Shown in pieces: positions 8,561-18,205 of a stretch of DNA of 64,000 bases. Position numbers and translations under genes: made by a program. Each line of letters begins with the position of its first letter. Position 1 is the stretch's first letter. Below the pieces are notes generated by a model. It had not been told where the DNA came from, searched no databases, and was given only the letters and a program-made list of their open reading frames with translations. The stretch is from positions 186,001 to 250,000 of the forward strand of contig JAWKZP010000003.1 of NCBI GenBank assembly GCA_041395905.1, read 5' to 3'. The DNA comes from UBA7803 sp041395905 (lineage in GTDB: Bacteria; Pseudomonadota; Gammaproteobacteria; Pseudomonadales; Azotimanducaceae).

Positions 8561-9577
8561 CTAGCCCATCGGGTAGCGGATCTCCCGGGATACCGCGTTG
8601 ATCGCGCTCAGCACCTCCTCCGAGAGCGTCACCTCCGCGGCGGCGAAGATGTCGTCGAGCTGCTCGACCCGCGTGGCACCGACGATGGTCGAGGCGACGA
8701 AATCGTGCTGTTTGCTCCAGGCCGTGGCCAGTGTGACCGGTGCCAGCCCCGCTTCCTGCGCGATCGCCATGAACCGGGCGGTGGACGCCAGCGACTGCTC
8801 GTTGACGAATCGCCTGGCCATGACCGCCTGCCGGCCGCCCATGTCCAGATAGCGCGAGAAGCGCGCCCCATCGGGCCTGGCGCCGTCGATGTATTTACCG
8901 GACAGCACGCCGCCGGCCAGTGGTGAGTAGGGAATCAGGCTCACCTGCTCCTGGCGGCAGGCCTGGGCCAGCTCGTCCTCGAAGCGCCGGTTGTTGAGGC
9001 TGAAATTGTTCTGGATGGTCTCGTAGCGGGAAATTCCCAGCGCCTCCGCAACCATCAGGCTCTTGGTCAGACCCCAGGTGGTTTCGTTGCTGCAGCCGAT
9101 GATGCGGACCTTGCCTGCCTGCACCAGATCGTCGAGCGCGGCGAGGATCTCGTCATAGGGCGTATCGTGGTCCGGCCAGTGGGTCTGATACAGATCGACG
9201 TAGTCCGTCTGCAGTCGCTCCAGGCTGCCTTCGACCGCCCGCACGATGTTGTGCCGGTCGAGCGCCGTCTTGCCGGAGCGCACGGCCGCTTTGATCCAGC
9301 CGTGGCTCGGCCCCGCCACCTTGGTGGCGACGATCAGGGCGTCACGGGGCTTGGTCTTCATCCAGCGGCCGACGATCTCTTCGGTCAGGCCTGCGTACTT
9401 GGGGTCCGGCGGCACCGGGTAGTTTTCCGCGGTATCGTAGAAATCGATGCCGGCGTCGAACGAGCGGTCGAGAATCTCGAACGCGGTCTTCTCGTCGGCA
9501 CTGGTGCCGAAGGTCATGGTGCCCATGCAGATGTCCGACACCACGATGCTGCTGCGACCGAGCCGATTGGTTTTCAT
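8561..9577 (-). CDS. Aldo/keto reductase
   Basis: A 338-residue NADPH-dependent (beta/alpha)8 oxidoreductase resembling the Tas/YajO group. It shows the family pattern GTMTFGTSADEKTAFEILD, the catalytic Asp-Tyr segment FYDTAENY, LQTDYVDLYQTHWPD, VRIIGCSNETTW and the C-terminal coenzyme-binding STIVGATRVEQLDD. The ATG at 9577 (MKTNRLGRSSI) is chosen; an in-frame extension upstream has no family resemblance. It reads in the same direction as the flavin monooxygenase that ends 106 bases upstream. Substrate unknown. Confidence 0.9.
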   Translation of the reverse strand: MKTNRLGRSSIVVSDICMGTMTFGTSADEKTAFEILDRSFDAGIDFYDTAENYPVPPDPKYAGLTEEIVGRWMKTKPRDALIVATKVAGPSHGWIKAAVRSGKTALDRHNIVRAVEGSLERLQTDYVDLYQTHWPDHDTPYDEILAALDDLVQAGKVRIIGCSNETTWGLTKSLMVAEALGISRYETIQNNFSLNNRRFEDELAQACRQEQVSLIPYSPLAGGVLSGKYIDGARPDGARFSRYLDMGGRQAVMARRFVNEQSLASTARFMAIAQEAGLAPVTLATAWSKQHDFVASTIVGATRVEQLDDIFAAAEVTLSEEVLSAINAVSREIRYPMG

Positions 9578-9683
9578 TGCTTTGCCTTGACCGGGAAATG
9601 AGCCGCGCATTGTATCTGCGACCGGGCCCGATTGAAGACGCCCAGCGGAAATCCGGGCACCGGCAGCGCCGAGCGCGTCGGCC

Positions 9684-10952
9684 TCAGCGTGCGCGCGCGG
9701 CCGCGCGCACCTGATCGCGGGAGAATCCGGCGAGCTGCTTGTAGGAATCGGCAATGGCCGTCAGCTCCTCCACAGTGAAATGGTCATGGATGTCGTCGAA
9801 TCCGTCCGGACAGCGTTCCTCGACCATGCGCAGCACGATCTCGGGGCCCGTCTGCCGGTTGCTCAGCGTCAGGCGCGCCGTCGGCTCCAGCCGCCGGGCC
9901 TGGTAATCGGCGAGTGCCGCGACGATCTGCCCGTGCTCGTCGCCGGCGCAGCCACCCAGGCACTCGGCCACAGCGACCGCGTCGAGAATGCCCTGGGAGG
10001 CGCCGTTGGAGCCATTGGGACGCATGGCGTGTGCCGCGTCTCCCAGCAGCGTCACCCGATCGAAGCTCCAGCGGTCCACCGGATCGCGATCGACCATCGG
10101 AAACTCCCAGCAGCTCTCGGCGCGCTGGAACAGGGCCGGAATGTCCAGCCAGTCAAAGCGCCAGTCGTCGAACCAGGGCAGGAAATCGTCGCGGTTGCCG
10201 GGACGGTTCCAGTCCCCCTTGTTGCTCGGCAGCTCCCGCTCGATGGCGCGCTCGGCGATCCAGTTGATCAGCTGGCGGCCATCCGGCCGCGTGGCGATGG
10301 GATAGATCACCGCCTTGCGCTGGTCGTTGCCGACCATGACCATGGTGCGCCCGTCGAGAAACGGCGCCTGAATCGTCACGCCGCGCCACAGTACCTGACC
10401 GGCATACACCGGATTGCCTTCGTCGGGGTAGAACGCGCGCCGGGTGGCGGACATGATCCCGTCGGCACCGATCAGGCAGTGGGCGCGCAGCGCCGGCAGC
10501 TCGGCGCCATTGCTGGAGTCGGTCAGGCGGAAGGTGACGCCGGCGGCATCCTGCTCGAAGCCGGCCAGCGTGCGTCCCGTCTGCACCGCGTCGTCACCGA
10601 GCTCGCGGCGTACGGCCTGCAGCAGGATCATCTGCAGCGCACCACGATGGATGGAGTACTGGGGCACGGGATAGCCCGCGTCGATGCCGCGCGGCTCGGT
10701 CCAGATCAGACGGCCGTTTCTAGCGTAATAGCTGAGCCGGCCGGTGCGGATCGCGGCATCATCCAGCGCGCCGGCAAGGCCAAGACCCGACAGCACCTGC
10801 ACGGAATGGGGCAGCAGGTTGATGCCGACACCGAGCGCGCGCAGCTCCGGCGCGGCCTCGTACACCCGCACGCGGCAGCCCGCCCGGTGCAGGGTGAGAG
10901 CGGCCGTGAGACCGGCAATGCCGGCTCCGGCGATGGCGACGTCGAGCTGCAT
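9684..10952 (-). CDS. Flavin-dependent monooxygenase (PhzS/salicylate hydroxylase-like, group A)
   Basis: A 422-residue FAD enzyme hydroxylating an aromatic or similar ring. Domains: N-terminal Rossmann GAGIAG at residues 9-14, the DG-containing motif GADGIMSATRR in the middle, and the FAD ribityl-binding GDAAHAMRPNGSNGASQ near residue 300. The closing part (FTVEELTAIADSYKQLAGF) is like the PhzS-type 'flavin-dependent oxidoreductase' group. The start ATG at 10952 lies just downstream of the terminator for the TonB-dependent receptor, so it has its own transcription start or depends on read-through. Confidence 0.88.
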   Translation of the reverse strand: MQLDVAIAGAGIAGLTAALTLHRAGCRVRVYEAAPELRALGVGINLLPHSVQVLSGLGLAGALDDAAIRTGRLSYYARNGRLIWTEPRGIDAGYPVPQYSIHRGALQMILLQAVRRELGDDAVQTGRTLAGFEQDAAGVTFRLTDSSNGAELPALRAHCLIGADGIMSATRRAFYPDEGNPVYAGQVLWRGVTIQAPFLDGRTMVMVGNDQRKAVIYPIATRPDGRQLINWIAERAIERELPSNKGDWNRPGNRDDFLPWFDDWRFDWLDIPALFQRAESCWEFPMVDRDPVDRWSFDRVTLLGDAAHAMRPNGSNGASQGILDAVAVAECLGGCAGDEHGQIVAALADYQARRLEPTARLTLSNRQTGPEIVLRMVEERCPDGFDDIHDHFTVEELTAIADSYKQLAGFSRDQVRAAARAR

Positions 10953-11008
10953 CAGATTCCACCCGGGACCGCGTTACTGAGGGGCGATTGTGCCAGCCCG
11001 AGCGCGAC

Positions 11009-11041
11009 AAAAAAAACCGCCACGCGCAAGCGGTGGCGGTT
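11009..11041 (-). terminator. Intrinsic terminator of the TonB-dependent receptor gene
   Basis: On the minus strand a perfect nine-base stem (AACCGCCAC / GTGGCGGTT) closes a short loop and runs directly into a tract of eight T. It sits 56 bases after the receptor stop codon and before the flavin monooxygenase gene. This is the cleanest rho-independent terminator in the window. Confidence 0.9.
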
Positions 11042-11096
11042 CCATCAGGCGAGGCGGGTCCGGTGGCACCGGACCCGCCTCATGCCGGACGCGGGA

Positions 11097-13913
11097 TCAG
11101 AGCGCGCCGAAGCGGTAGGTCACGTCCAGCCCGTAGAAGCGCGGGTACAGCGTCGGCGCGGTCACCAGCCAGTTGCCGGACGCCGTGGACGTGTCGATGC
11201 CGCGCGTGGCGATCTCGTCGAACACGTTGTCGACGAACGCGCGAACGTTCCAGCGATCGCGGCTGTCGCGCCAGGTCAGCGACACGTCCACACGCTGCGC
11301 GTCGGGCACCTTGTCCAGATCGCGCTCGATACCGCTGCTGTAGTACTCGCCCGTGTAGGCGTAAGTGGTGCCGGCCGTCAGCACGCCCGCATCGAACACC
11401 CAGTCGTAGTAGGCCCAGGCCGTAGCCTTCCACTCGGGAATACGCTTCAGCTCGTTGCCTTCCAGATTGCGGACCAGGAACTCGTCGGCGCCGCCGGGCA
11501 GGCGGTCCGGGAACAGCGTGGTCGGGTACAGCGGGTTGTCGTCCTCGAGCACGTAGAAGTTGTCCTTGTACTCGGTCTTGGTCCAGCTGGCGTTGCCGCC
11601 CAGGGTCAGGCCGTCGACGGGCAGCCAGGTGACCTCGACTTCCAGACCCATGTTTTCGGCCGCCTTGGCGTTCTTGACCACGTCGGTGCTGCCGCCCGTG
11701 GCCAGGTTCGCCAGCGGGATGCGGTCCTGATAGTTGTCGTAGTCATACAGATAAGCGGAGGCGTTCACCTGCATCTGGCCGTCCAGCAGGGTTCCCTTGT
11801 AACCCAGCTCGTAAGCCATCACCTCTTCCTTGTCGTAGGTCAGAGGCACGCGGCCGCTGGCTGTCGCTTCGCGCGAATCGCCGATGCCCAGCGAGTAGCC
11901 GCCGGCGCGGTAGCCGGTGGTCACCGACGCGTACACCAACGTGTCGTCGTTGGGGGTCCAGTCCAGGTTGACCCGCCAGGTGACGTCATCCCACTGGTCC
12001 TTGCCCGCGGCGCTGTCCGCGAACGAGTACGGAATGCCCTGCAGCCGCAACGGCGTGGTGCAGTTGGGGTCGGCAACACCGCCCGGGCAGGTGGAGAGGA
12101 TCGGCGAGTTCGGATCCGCGTTGAAGTAATCCGGCACCGCATTGCCCATGGTGATGTTGGCCAGCGCCAGCGGCGTGATACCCACCGCCGTGCAGGGCAC
12201 CGTCCCGGCGGGCTGTCCGTACCAGACACTGCAGTCGGGGTTCGTACCGGTGAAAGCTTCCGGCGCCAGCTCGAAATAGCCGGTGCGTTTTTCGAGCGCC
12301 GACTTCTCGTCCTTCGCCCAGCGCACGCCCACCGTCAGCGCCCACTGCTCGCTGAATGTGTAGGTGCCCTGGGTATAGGCGGCGTACGCGTCCGTCTCGA
12401 CGTAGTTGCGGTACTCGTACGGCGAGCCGGTGGGATCGCCTTCCCAGCGGCCGATCACGATGGCGCCGACGGGTGCCGAACCCATCCGCGTGTGCGGCCC
12501 CACGACGAAGGGATCGTAAAAGCCGTAGTTTGCGGCGCGCGTGTAGCGGCCCTGGTTGGCCAGATCCCGGAATGCGTAGTTCTGCAGCCGGTCGGAGTTG
12601 AAGTAGTACAGGCCGCTGGTGAGCTGCAGGTTGTCGCCGATCTGCCAGAGCAGCTGCAGCTCGTGGGAGTAGGTTTCCACCGCTTCGAGCACCGTCTGGC
12701 GCCACTGCGAGAGCGGGCCGTTGGTGTAGTCCAGATCGATGTCGAAGGTGTAATCGAAGTCCATCCAGCCGCCCAGATACTTCAGCGAGGTGGTCTCGTT
12801 GATGTCCCAGGTGACGTCGAACTGCACGGCGTTGTGATCGAAGGTCTCGTTGGGCGCCTCGTTCGCGGCAACCTCCGGGTCGAGGTTGTCGGCGTCTCCC
12901 GCGACCCGCAGGCCGGTCACGCCGTAGGCGGAATTCGCCCGGTGATACACGGACGGGTCGACGCCGGGCCGCACATATTTGCCATACACGCTTGCCCCGG
13001 TCACCGGATGGGTGAAGGTATACACGCCGGCATCCGTCGGCGACTCACCGGCAATCAACGGCCGCATGCCGAAGGCATAGGCATCCGTCACCCAGCCAGA
13101 GGGGTTCGCCCCGGGACCGTTGCGGATCACCGTGCTCATGCCGATGTCGCGATCCGAACTGCGGTCGTTCCAGCGCAGGTTGGATTCCCAGTTCTCTGCG
13201 ATCTTCCAGTTCAAGGCCACTGACACGTTCTGGTCGTCGATGCTGTCCACGTCCGGACCGCCGTTGTAGCCCGGAATGGCATCGTCACGCTCCCGCGACA
13301 GCGCGACCACGCGGGCGGCAAGCGTATCCTTGATGAGCGGCCCGGAAAGGATGCCGTAGAACTCCCGGGTGTCCATGTTGCCGCCCAGGGCGCGGATTTC
13401 GCCTTCGAACTCGTAGGTCGGCTTGTTGGTGATGTAGTTGAGCGCACCACCGATGGAGTTGCGGCCGTACAGCGTGCCCTGGGGACCGCGCAGCACCTCG
13501 ATGCGGGCGACGTCGTACAGCCCGTTCTCGGTGGCGGCGATACCGAAGTCTTCCGAATACACGCCGTTGTAGTAGGTGGCGACGCCGGGGTCACCGCCCA
13601 GCGCCCGGAAGTTGCGCCCGACGCCGCGGATGCGGATGTCGTAAGCGTCACGGGTCGTCGCCGGAATGAAGTTGACCAGTTCGTCCGGGCTCTGCAGACC
13701 GAAGTCCTCGATCATCTCCTCGCCGAACGCAGTAATCGAGATCGAAGTGTCCGATACCGTGGCTTCGCGTTTCTCGGCGGTGACCACGATCTCTTCGATG
13801 CGCCGGCCTTCTTTCGCCTCCTCGGCGGAAGCGGTACTGGCGGCAAAAGTGACAACTGACATGGTGGCTGAAACCGCCGCGTACGTCAGCAACGCGACTC
13901 GCGTCGTGAGCAT
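11097..13913 (-). CDS. TonB-dependent outer-membrane receptor
   Basis: A 938-residue outer-membrane active transporter. A signal peptide covers about residues 1-30 (ending ASTASAEE), followed by a TonB-box-like segment IEEIVVTAEKREATVSD, the plug domain (IRIRGVGRNF, ARIEVLRGPQGTLYGRNSIG, GALNYITNKPTYEF) and a 22-strand barrel ending in LDVTYRFGAL; the last residue is Leu rather than the usual Phe or Trp. The ATG at 13913 follows GGGAGGGGATGTT. The type is the large, catabolism-linked receptor class common in gammaproteobacteria that import bulky organics; the ligand is unknown. It diverges from the acyl-CoA ligase across 241 bases that show no further gene. Confidence 0.93.
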   Translation of the reverse strand: MLTTRVALLTYAAVSATMSVVTFAASTASAEEAKEGRRIEEIVVTAEKREATVSDTSISITAFGEEMIEDFGLQSPDELVNFIPATTRDAYDIRIRGVGRNFRALGGDPGVATYYNGVYSEDFGIAATENGLYDVARIEVLRGPQGTLYGRNSIGGALNYITNKPTYEFEGEIRALGGNMDTREFYGILSGPLIKDTLAARVVALSRERDDAIPGYNGGPDVDSIDDQNVSVALNWKIAENWESNLRWNDRSSDRDIGMSTVIRNGPGANPSGWVTDAYAFGMRPLIAGESPTDAGVYTFTHPVTGASVYGKYVRPGVDPSVYHRANSAYGVTGLRVAGDADNLDPEVAANEAPNETFDHNAVQFDVTWDINETTSLKYLGGWMDFDYTFDIDLDYTNGPLSQWRQTVLEAVETYSHELQLLWQIGDNLQLTSGLYYFNSDRLQNYAFRDLANQGRYTRAANYGFYDPFVVGPHTRMGSAPVGAIVIGRWEGDPTGSPYEYRNYVETDAYAAYTQGTYTFSEQWALTVGVRWAKDEKSALEKRTGYFELAPEAFTGTNPDCSVWYGQPAGTVPCTAVGITPLALANITMGNAVPDYFNADPNSPILSTCPGGVADPNCTTPLRLQGIPYSFADSAAGKDQWDDVTWRVNLDWTPNDDTLVYASVTTGYRAGGYSLGIGDSREATASGRVPLTYDKEEVMAYELGYKGTLLDGQMQVNASAYLYDYDNYQDRIPLANLATGGSTDVVKNAKAAENMGLEVEVTWLPVDGLTLGGNASWTKTEYKDNFYVLEDDNPLYPTTLFPDRLPGGADEFLVRNLEGNELKRIPEWKATAWAYYDWVFDAGVLTAGTTYAYTGEYYSSGIERDLDKVPDAQRVDVSLTWRDSRDRWNVRAFVDNVFDEIATRGIDTSTASGNWLVTAPTLYPRFYGLDVTYRFGAL

Positions 13914-14154
13914 AACATCCCCTCCCTGCTCTCTTTGGTACCGGAACCCCCTTGCAGCCCCGGCAGTCTGTGGCTCCTCCCCGGAGCCACCTGCCAGAGC
14001 ATCGTTCAAGTCCGACAAAGTTTCAATGCCTGGACGTGCGCCATTTCGGTGCGCCGGCCGGCCACCAAACGGGCACTTGCGGGCCTGACGGATTCGCTGT
14101 TACAACACGGAGCTTCGCGGGGCCGGAGGGGCGCCGCAGCGTGCAGGGGGACAC

Positions 14155-15618
14155 GTGGAGCCGATTTCGCTTTCGCGAATCGTTGCATTCTGGGCAACGC
14201 AGGCCGGCGAGGAGCCGGCGGTAACTCACGACAACACCAGCCTGTCCTGGCTGGAGCTGGAGCGCAGATCCAACCGGCTCGCCCGCGCGTACGCGGCCCT
14301 GGGCGTGGGCCAGGACGACTTCGTGACCATCGCGCTGCCGAACGGCGTCGAGTTTTTCGAAGCCTGCTTCGCTACCTGGAAGCTCGGCGCGACGCCGCAG
14401 CCAGTGTCGGCGAAGCTGCCGAAGTTCGAACGCGACCAGATCGTCGAGCTGGGACGGCCGAAGCTGGTGGTGGGCGTGCCGGACGGTGACCAGAGGGGCG
14501 TCGCGACGGTGCCGGTGGGTTTCCAGGGCGATCCGGCTCTGTCCGATGAACCGTTGCCGGAGCGCACGGCCACCTACTTCAAGGCCATGACCTCGGGCGG
14601 CAGCACCGGGCGACCGAAGCTGATCGTGTCGCATATCCCGGCGGCCTGGAATCCGCACGGCGACTTCATGAATTTCGGCACCCGCGGATCGGTGCTGATC
14701 CCGGGCCCCCTGTATCACAACGGCCCTTTCATGTGGGCCATGATCGGCCTGTTCAAAGGCAACCAGGTTACGGTGACGACACGCTTCGATGCCGAGGAAA
14801 CGCTGCGCATCATCGAGGCGCGGCGCGTCGATACCGTATACATGGTGCCAACCATGATGCAGCGCATCTGGAACCTGCCGGAGGACGTGAAAGTGCGCTA
14901 CGACCTGTCCTCCCTGCGCTGCATCTGGCATCTGGCGGCACCCTGCCCGGCCTGGCTGAAGGAAGCGTTCATCGGCTGGCTGGGCGCGGAAGTGATCTGG
15001 GAGCTCTATGGCGGCACCGAGGGCCAGGGTTCGACGGTGATCAGCGGCAGCGAGTGGCTCGAGCACCGCGGCTCGGTGGGCCGGCCTGTCGCTACCTGCG
15101 AGATGAAGATCGTGGATGAAACCGGCAATGAGCTTCCGCCCAATCAGATCGGCGAGCTCTACATCCGCCCCCTGTCGGGCCAGGGCAGCACCTATCACTA
15201 CCTGGGAGCCGAGCCGCGCGCCATCGAAGGCGGCTGGGAAAGCCTGGGCGACATGGGCTACTTCGACCAGGACGGATTTCTGTACCTGACAGACCGGCGC
15301 ACGGACATGATCCTTTCCGGCGGCGCCAACATCTATCCCGCCGAGGTGGAGGCCGCCATCGACGCCTTTCCCGGCGTGCGTTCGTCCGCGGTCATCGGGC
15401 TGCCGCACGAAGATCTCGGCAACGCGGTGCACGCCATCGTCGATGCGCCGGGGGCCGACGTCGATGAGCAGGCTCTGCAGGCACACCTGCAGCAACGGCT
15501 GGTGCGCTACAAGGTTCCGCGCACGTTCGAGTTCGTCGACGAGCCGCTGCGCGACGATGCCGGCAAGGTCCGTCGCACGGCGCTGCGCGCCGAGCGCATG
15601 CCCCGCAGCAACCCGTGA
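14155..15618 (+). CDS. Acyl-CoA synthetase (AMP-binding, class I adenylate-forming)
   Basis: A 487-residue CoA ligase that activates a carboxylic acid with ATP. Motifs: the AMP-binding P-loop TSGGSTGRPK near residue 146, YGGTEGQG near 284, TDRRTDMILSGGANIYPAEV near 382 and the catalytic C-terminal Lys in DDAGKVRRTALR near 475. It is of the bile acid/cyclohexanecarboxylate/long-chain-like type. The start is GTG at 14155 after CAGGGGGACAC. It is followed after 13 bases by the TIGR03084-type gene and is divergent from the TonB receptor, suggesting uptake and activation of the same compound. Confidence 0.9.
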   Translation: MEPISLSRIVAFWATQAGEEPAVTHDNTSLSWLELERRSNRLARAYAALGVGQDDFVTIALPNGVEFFEACFATWKLGATPQPVSAKLPKFERDQIVELGRPKLVVGVPDGDQRGVATVPVGFQGDPALSDEPLPERTATYFKAMTSGGSTGRPKLIVSHIPAAWNPHGDFMNFGTRGSVLIPGPLYHNGPFMWAMIGLFKGNQVTVTTRFDAEETLRIIEARRVDTVYMVPTMMQRIWNLPEDVKVRYDLSSLRCIWHLAAPCPAWLKEAFIGWLGAEVIWELYGGTEGQGSTVISGSEWLEHRGSVGRPVATCEMKIVDETGNELPPNQIGELYIRPLSGQGSTYHYLGAEPRAIEGGWESLGDMGYFDQDGFLYLTDRRTDMILSGGANIYPAEVEAAIDAFPGVRSSAVIGLPHEDLGNAVHAIVDAPGADVDEQALQAHLQQRLVRYKVPRTFEFVDEPLRDDAGKVRRTALRAERMPRSNP

Positions 15619-15631
15619 GCGGCAGCACCCC

Positions 15632-16456
15632 ATGACGGACAGCGGTGAATCCAACGGCCTGGCCCGGCAGATCGGCGACCTGCGCGAAGAGGGTGAGGAT
15701 CTCCACGCCCTGCTCGCCACGCTGGCCGCAACCGACTGGCAGCGGCCGACCACGTTCAAAGGCTGGACGGTATGGGACGTGGTGGCGCATCTGCACTTCT
15801 CGGACCACATGGGCGTCACCACCATTGCCGGCAGCGACGCCTTCAAAGCACTCATGAAGGACATGCGCGACAGCGCTCTGAGCCTCACCGCCTACACCCG
15901 GCGCTGGCTGGGCGATCTGTCGGGACCGGAACTGCACGCGCGCTGGCGCGGTCTGTTTCTGGAACTGTGCGAGCGCCTCGCGGCTGCAGACCCCGAGGTG
16001 CGTCTCACCTGGCCCGGCCCGGGCATGAAGCCGCGTATGTTCGCCACCGCGCGCCAGATGGAAACCTGGGCCCACGCCTGGGAGATCTACGATCTGCTGG
16101 GCACGCCACGCACCCACGGCGACCGCATTCGCAACATCGTCGAGATCGGCGTGCGCACGTTCGGCTGGTCCTTCAGCAACCGCGGCCTGGACGTTCCCGA
16201 CGATCCGCCATACCTGGCGCTCACCGCCCCGTCGGGAAGCCTGTGGACCTACAACGAACCGACCGCCGACAGCCGAATCACCGGCAGCGCGGTGGCGTTC
16301 TGCCAGGTGGTGACGCAGGTGCGCAACGTAGCCGACACCGAGCTCGAGGTCAGCGGCGCAACCGCACGCCGCTGGATGGCCATCGCCCAGTGTTTCGCGG
16401 GCCCGCCGGAGGAGCCTCCGCCCGCGGGTACGCGGGCGCCGAACATGGCGCACTGA
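15632..16456 (+). CDS. TIGR03084-family (DinB/maleylpyruvate isomerase-like) metal-binding protein
   Basis: A 274-residue protein with a DinB-like four-helix metal-binding N-terminal domain: FKGWTVWDVVAHLHFSDHMG supplies one His and RQMETWAHAWEIYDLLG supplies the His-containing last helix. The C-terminal part (LTAPSGSLWTYNEP) is the domain found with it in the TIGR03084 group. The ATG at 15632 comes 13 bases after the ligase stop, so the two are probably co-transcribed. Members of this superfamily use mycothiol or glutathione-type thiols or only bind metal; the reaction here is unknown. Confidence 0.8.
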   Translation: MTDSGESNGLARQIGDLREEGEDLHALLATLAATDWQRPTTFKGWTVWDVVAHLHFSDHMGVTTIAGSDAFKALMKDMRDSALSLTAYTRRWLGDLSGPELHARWRGLFLELCERLAAADPEVRLTWPGPGMKPRMFATARQMETWAHAWEIYDLLGTPRTHGDRIRNIVEIGVRTFGWSFSNRGLDVPDDPPYLALTAPSGSLWTYNEPTADSRITGSAVAFCQVVTQVRNVADTELEVSGATARRWMAIAQCFAGPPEEPPPAGTRAPNMAH

Positions 16457-16551
16457 GAATCCATGTGATTCCGGTCACGGTTTGAATTGCCGGCACCGTT
16501 AGGATATCCGTTGAGCCGCTGATACGGCGGCTGAAGCGAAAGGACCCGCTG

Positions 16552-18138
16552 TTGGACGATTTCTTTCTGATCGCCGTAATCGGCTGCCTGGCAGCGGGAT
16601 ACGCAATGCTGCATCTGTGGCGCCACAGAGACATCGCCGGCGCGCCCGCGTGCATGGCCATGTTCGCGACCGCCGCATTGTACGTGGTGGCCACCCTGCG
16701 CACCGAACCGACGCTGCTGTCGGTGCGCCTGGCGCTGATCGGCATCGCGCTGACCCCGCCGCTTCTGTTCGTTGCGGTGGTCGAGTACGCCAACATCCAC
16801 CTGCCGCGCTGGCCGCTGCTGCGGATCGCCTGCGTCGGCGTGCCGCTGCTGGCCGCAATCGTGACCCTGTCCGGCGATGCAAGCCAGGCGCTGCTGGCGC
16901 TGGCCAGCGAGCCCGACCGCAGCGCGCGGGTCGCGCAGACGCTGGCCCTGCGTCAGGGTCCGCTGGCGCTGACCACCTATCTCAGCTACGGATTCACCCT
17001 CGGCACCCTGAGCATCGCCGCCTGGCGCATGCGCACCGCGCCGAGCCAGCGCGCCGAGATGGCAGCCATCATCGCCCTGCCCTGTCTGGTGACGCTGGCT
17101 GACTATGCCTACTACAGCAGAGGCTTCGTGCTCTTCGGGATCATGCCGACCCCGCTGGTGATGACCCTCGGTCTGGTGGCGCTGAGTCTGGTGCTGTATC
17201 GCTCGGCGCTGTTCGATCTGCGTCCGGTGGCCCGCAGCGTGCTCATGGACACCATGCAGGACCCCATGCTCGTGCTGGATCATCGTCAGCGCATCGTCGA
17301 CTGCAATCGCGCCGCCTGCGACTGGCTTGAACGCCCGCAACGCGACGTCGTGGGCAAGGCGCTGGCCGAAGTCCTGCCGACCGAGATGCTCGGCCCGCTC
17401 GACACCACCTCACATTCGCGCACGGAAACGCGCATCGCCTCGGATGAGGAAGAGCAGTGGTACGAGGTGGACGTGAGCCTGATCGCTACCCATGGCGGCC
17501 CCAGCGGGCGGCTGCTCGTGATCCGTGACATCACCGAACGCAAGGTCGTGCAGGAAGCGCTGCACCTGAGCCGGCGCGCGCTGGAAGAAGCCAACGCCCG
17601 CCTCGTGGAGCAGAGCCTGACCGACCCGCTCACCGGGCTCAAGAACCGCCGCTTTCTGTTCGAGCGGTTGCAGGAAGAGGTGAATCGGCACCGCCGCTCC
17701 GGCACGGTGCTCGGCCTGCTGCTCATCGACGTCGACGAGTTCAAGACGATCAACGACACCCACGGCCACCCCGCCGGCGACGGCACGCTGCAGGCCGTGG
17801 CCGAAGCCATCCGGCGCGTGATCCGTCAGAACGACGTTCCGGCCCGCATCGGCGGCGACGAGTTCGCCATCATCGCGGTGGACACCGAACCAGCCGGTAC
17901 CGAACACCTCGCGGAGCGTCTGCGCCTGGCCATTGCTGGCAGCACCACCACGAGTCACGCGGGAGAGACCGTGACCCTGACCGCGAGCATCGGCGTCGCC
18001 TACTTCCAGGGTGGCAACGCCGACGCGGAACGTTTGTTCTCCGAAGCCGACCTGCGCCTCTACGACGCCAAGAACCAGGGCCGCAACCGGGTGGTCTGCG
18101 GGCCGCGTCCCGACGACCCGCGCGCCGCGGCGTCCTGA
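16552..18138 (+). CDS. Diguanylate cyclase with 7TM and PAS sensor domains
   Basis: A 528-residue membrane protein that should make cyclic di-GMP. Residues 1-220 form a histidine-kinase-type seven-helix membrane sensor; a PAS domain follows (MQDPMLVLDHRQRIVDCN near 230); a short coiled linker leads to GGDEF (DPLTGLKNRRF near 360, active loop RIGGDEF near 440). RQND lies exactly five residues before GGDEF, so the RxxD inhibitory site is present. The start is TTG at 16552 after a GAAAGGA ribosome site. No EAL domain is present. Confidence 0.93.
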   Translation: MDDFFLIAVIGCLAAGYAMLHLWRHRDIAGAPACMAMFATAALYVVATLRTEPTLLSVRLALIGIALTPPLLFVAVVEYANIHLPRWPLLRIACVGVPLLAAIVTLSGDASQALLALASEPDRSARVAQTLALRQGPLALTTYLSYGFTLGTLSIAAWRMRTAPSQRAEMAAIIALPCLVTLADYAYYSRGFVLFGIMPTPLVMTLGLVALSLVLYRSALFDLRPVARSVLMDTMQDPMLVLDHRQRIVDCNRAACDWLERPQRDVVGKALAEVLPTEMLGPLDTTSHSRTETRIASDEEEQWYEVDVSLIATHGGPSGRLLVIRDITERKVVQEALHLSRRALEEANARLVEQSLTDPLTGLKNRRFLFERLQEEVNRHRRSGTVLGLLLIDVDEFKTINDTHGHPAGDGTLQAVAEAIRRVIRQNDVPARIGGDEFAIIAVDTEPAGTEHLAERLRLAIAGSTTTSHAGETVTLTASIGVAYFQGGNADAERLFSEADLRLYDAKNQGRNRVVCGPRPDDPRAAAS

Positions 18139-18205
18139 AGCCGAGCATGGCACCACGGCCCGCAGGCGCGCCCGGCAGGCACGCCAGCGCCCGGCAGACT
18201 GCCGC

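Noticed and set aside
9780..13223. A 1147-codon open frame on the plus strand
   Set aside because: It is antisense to the flavin monooxygenase and the TonB-dependent receptor, has no family motifs and arises from GC-rich codon bias.
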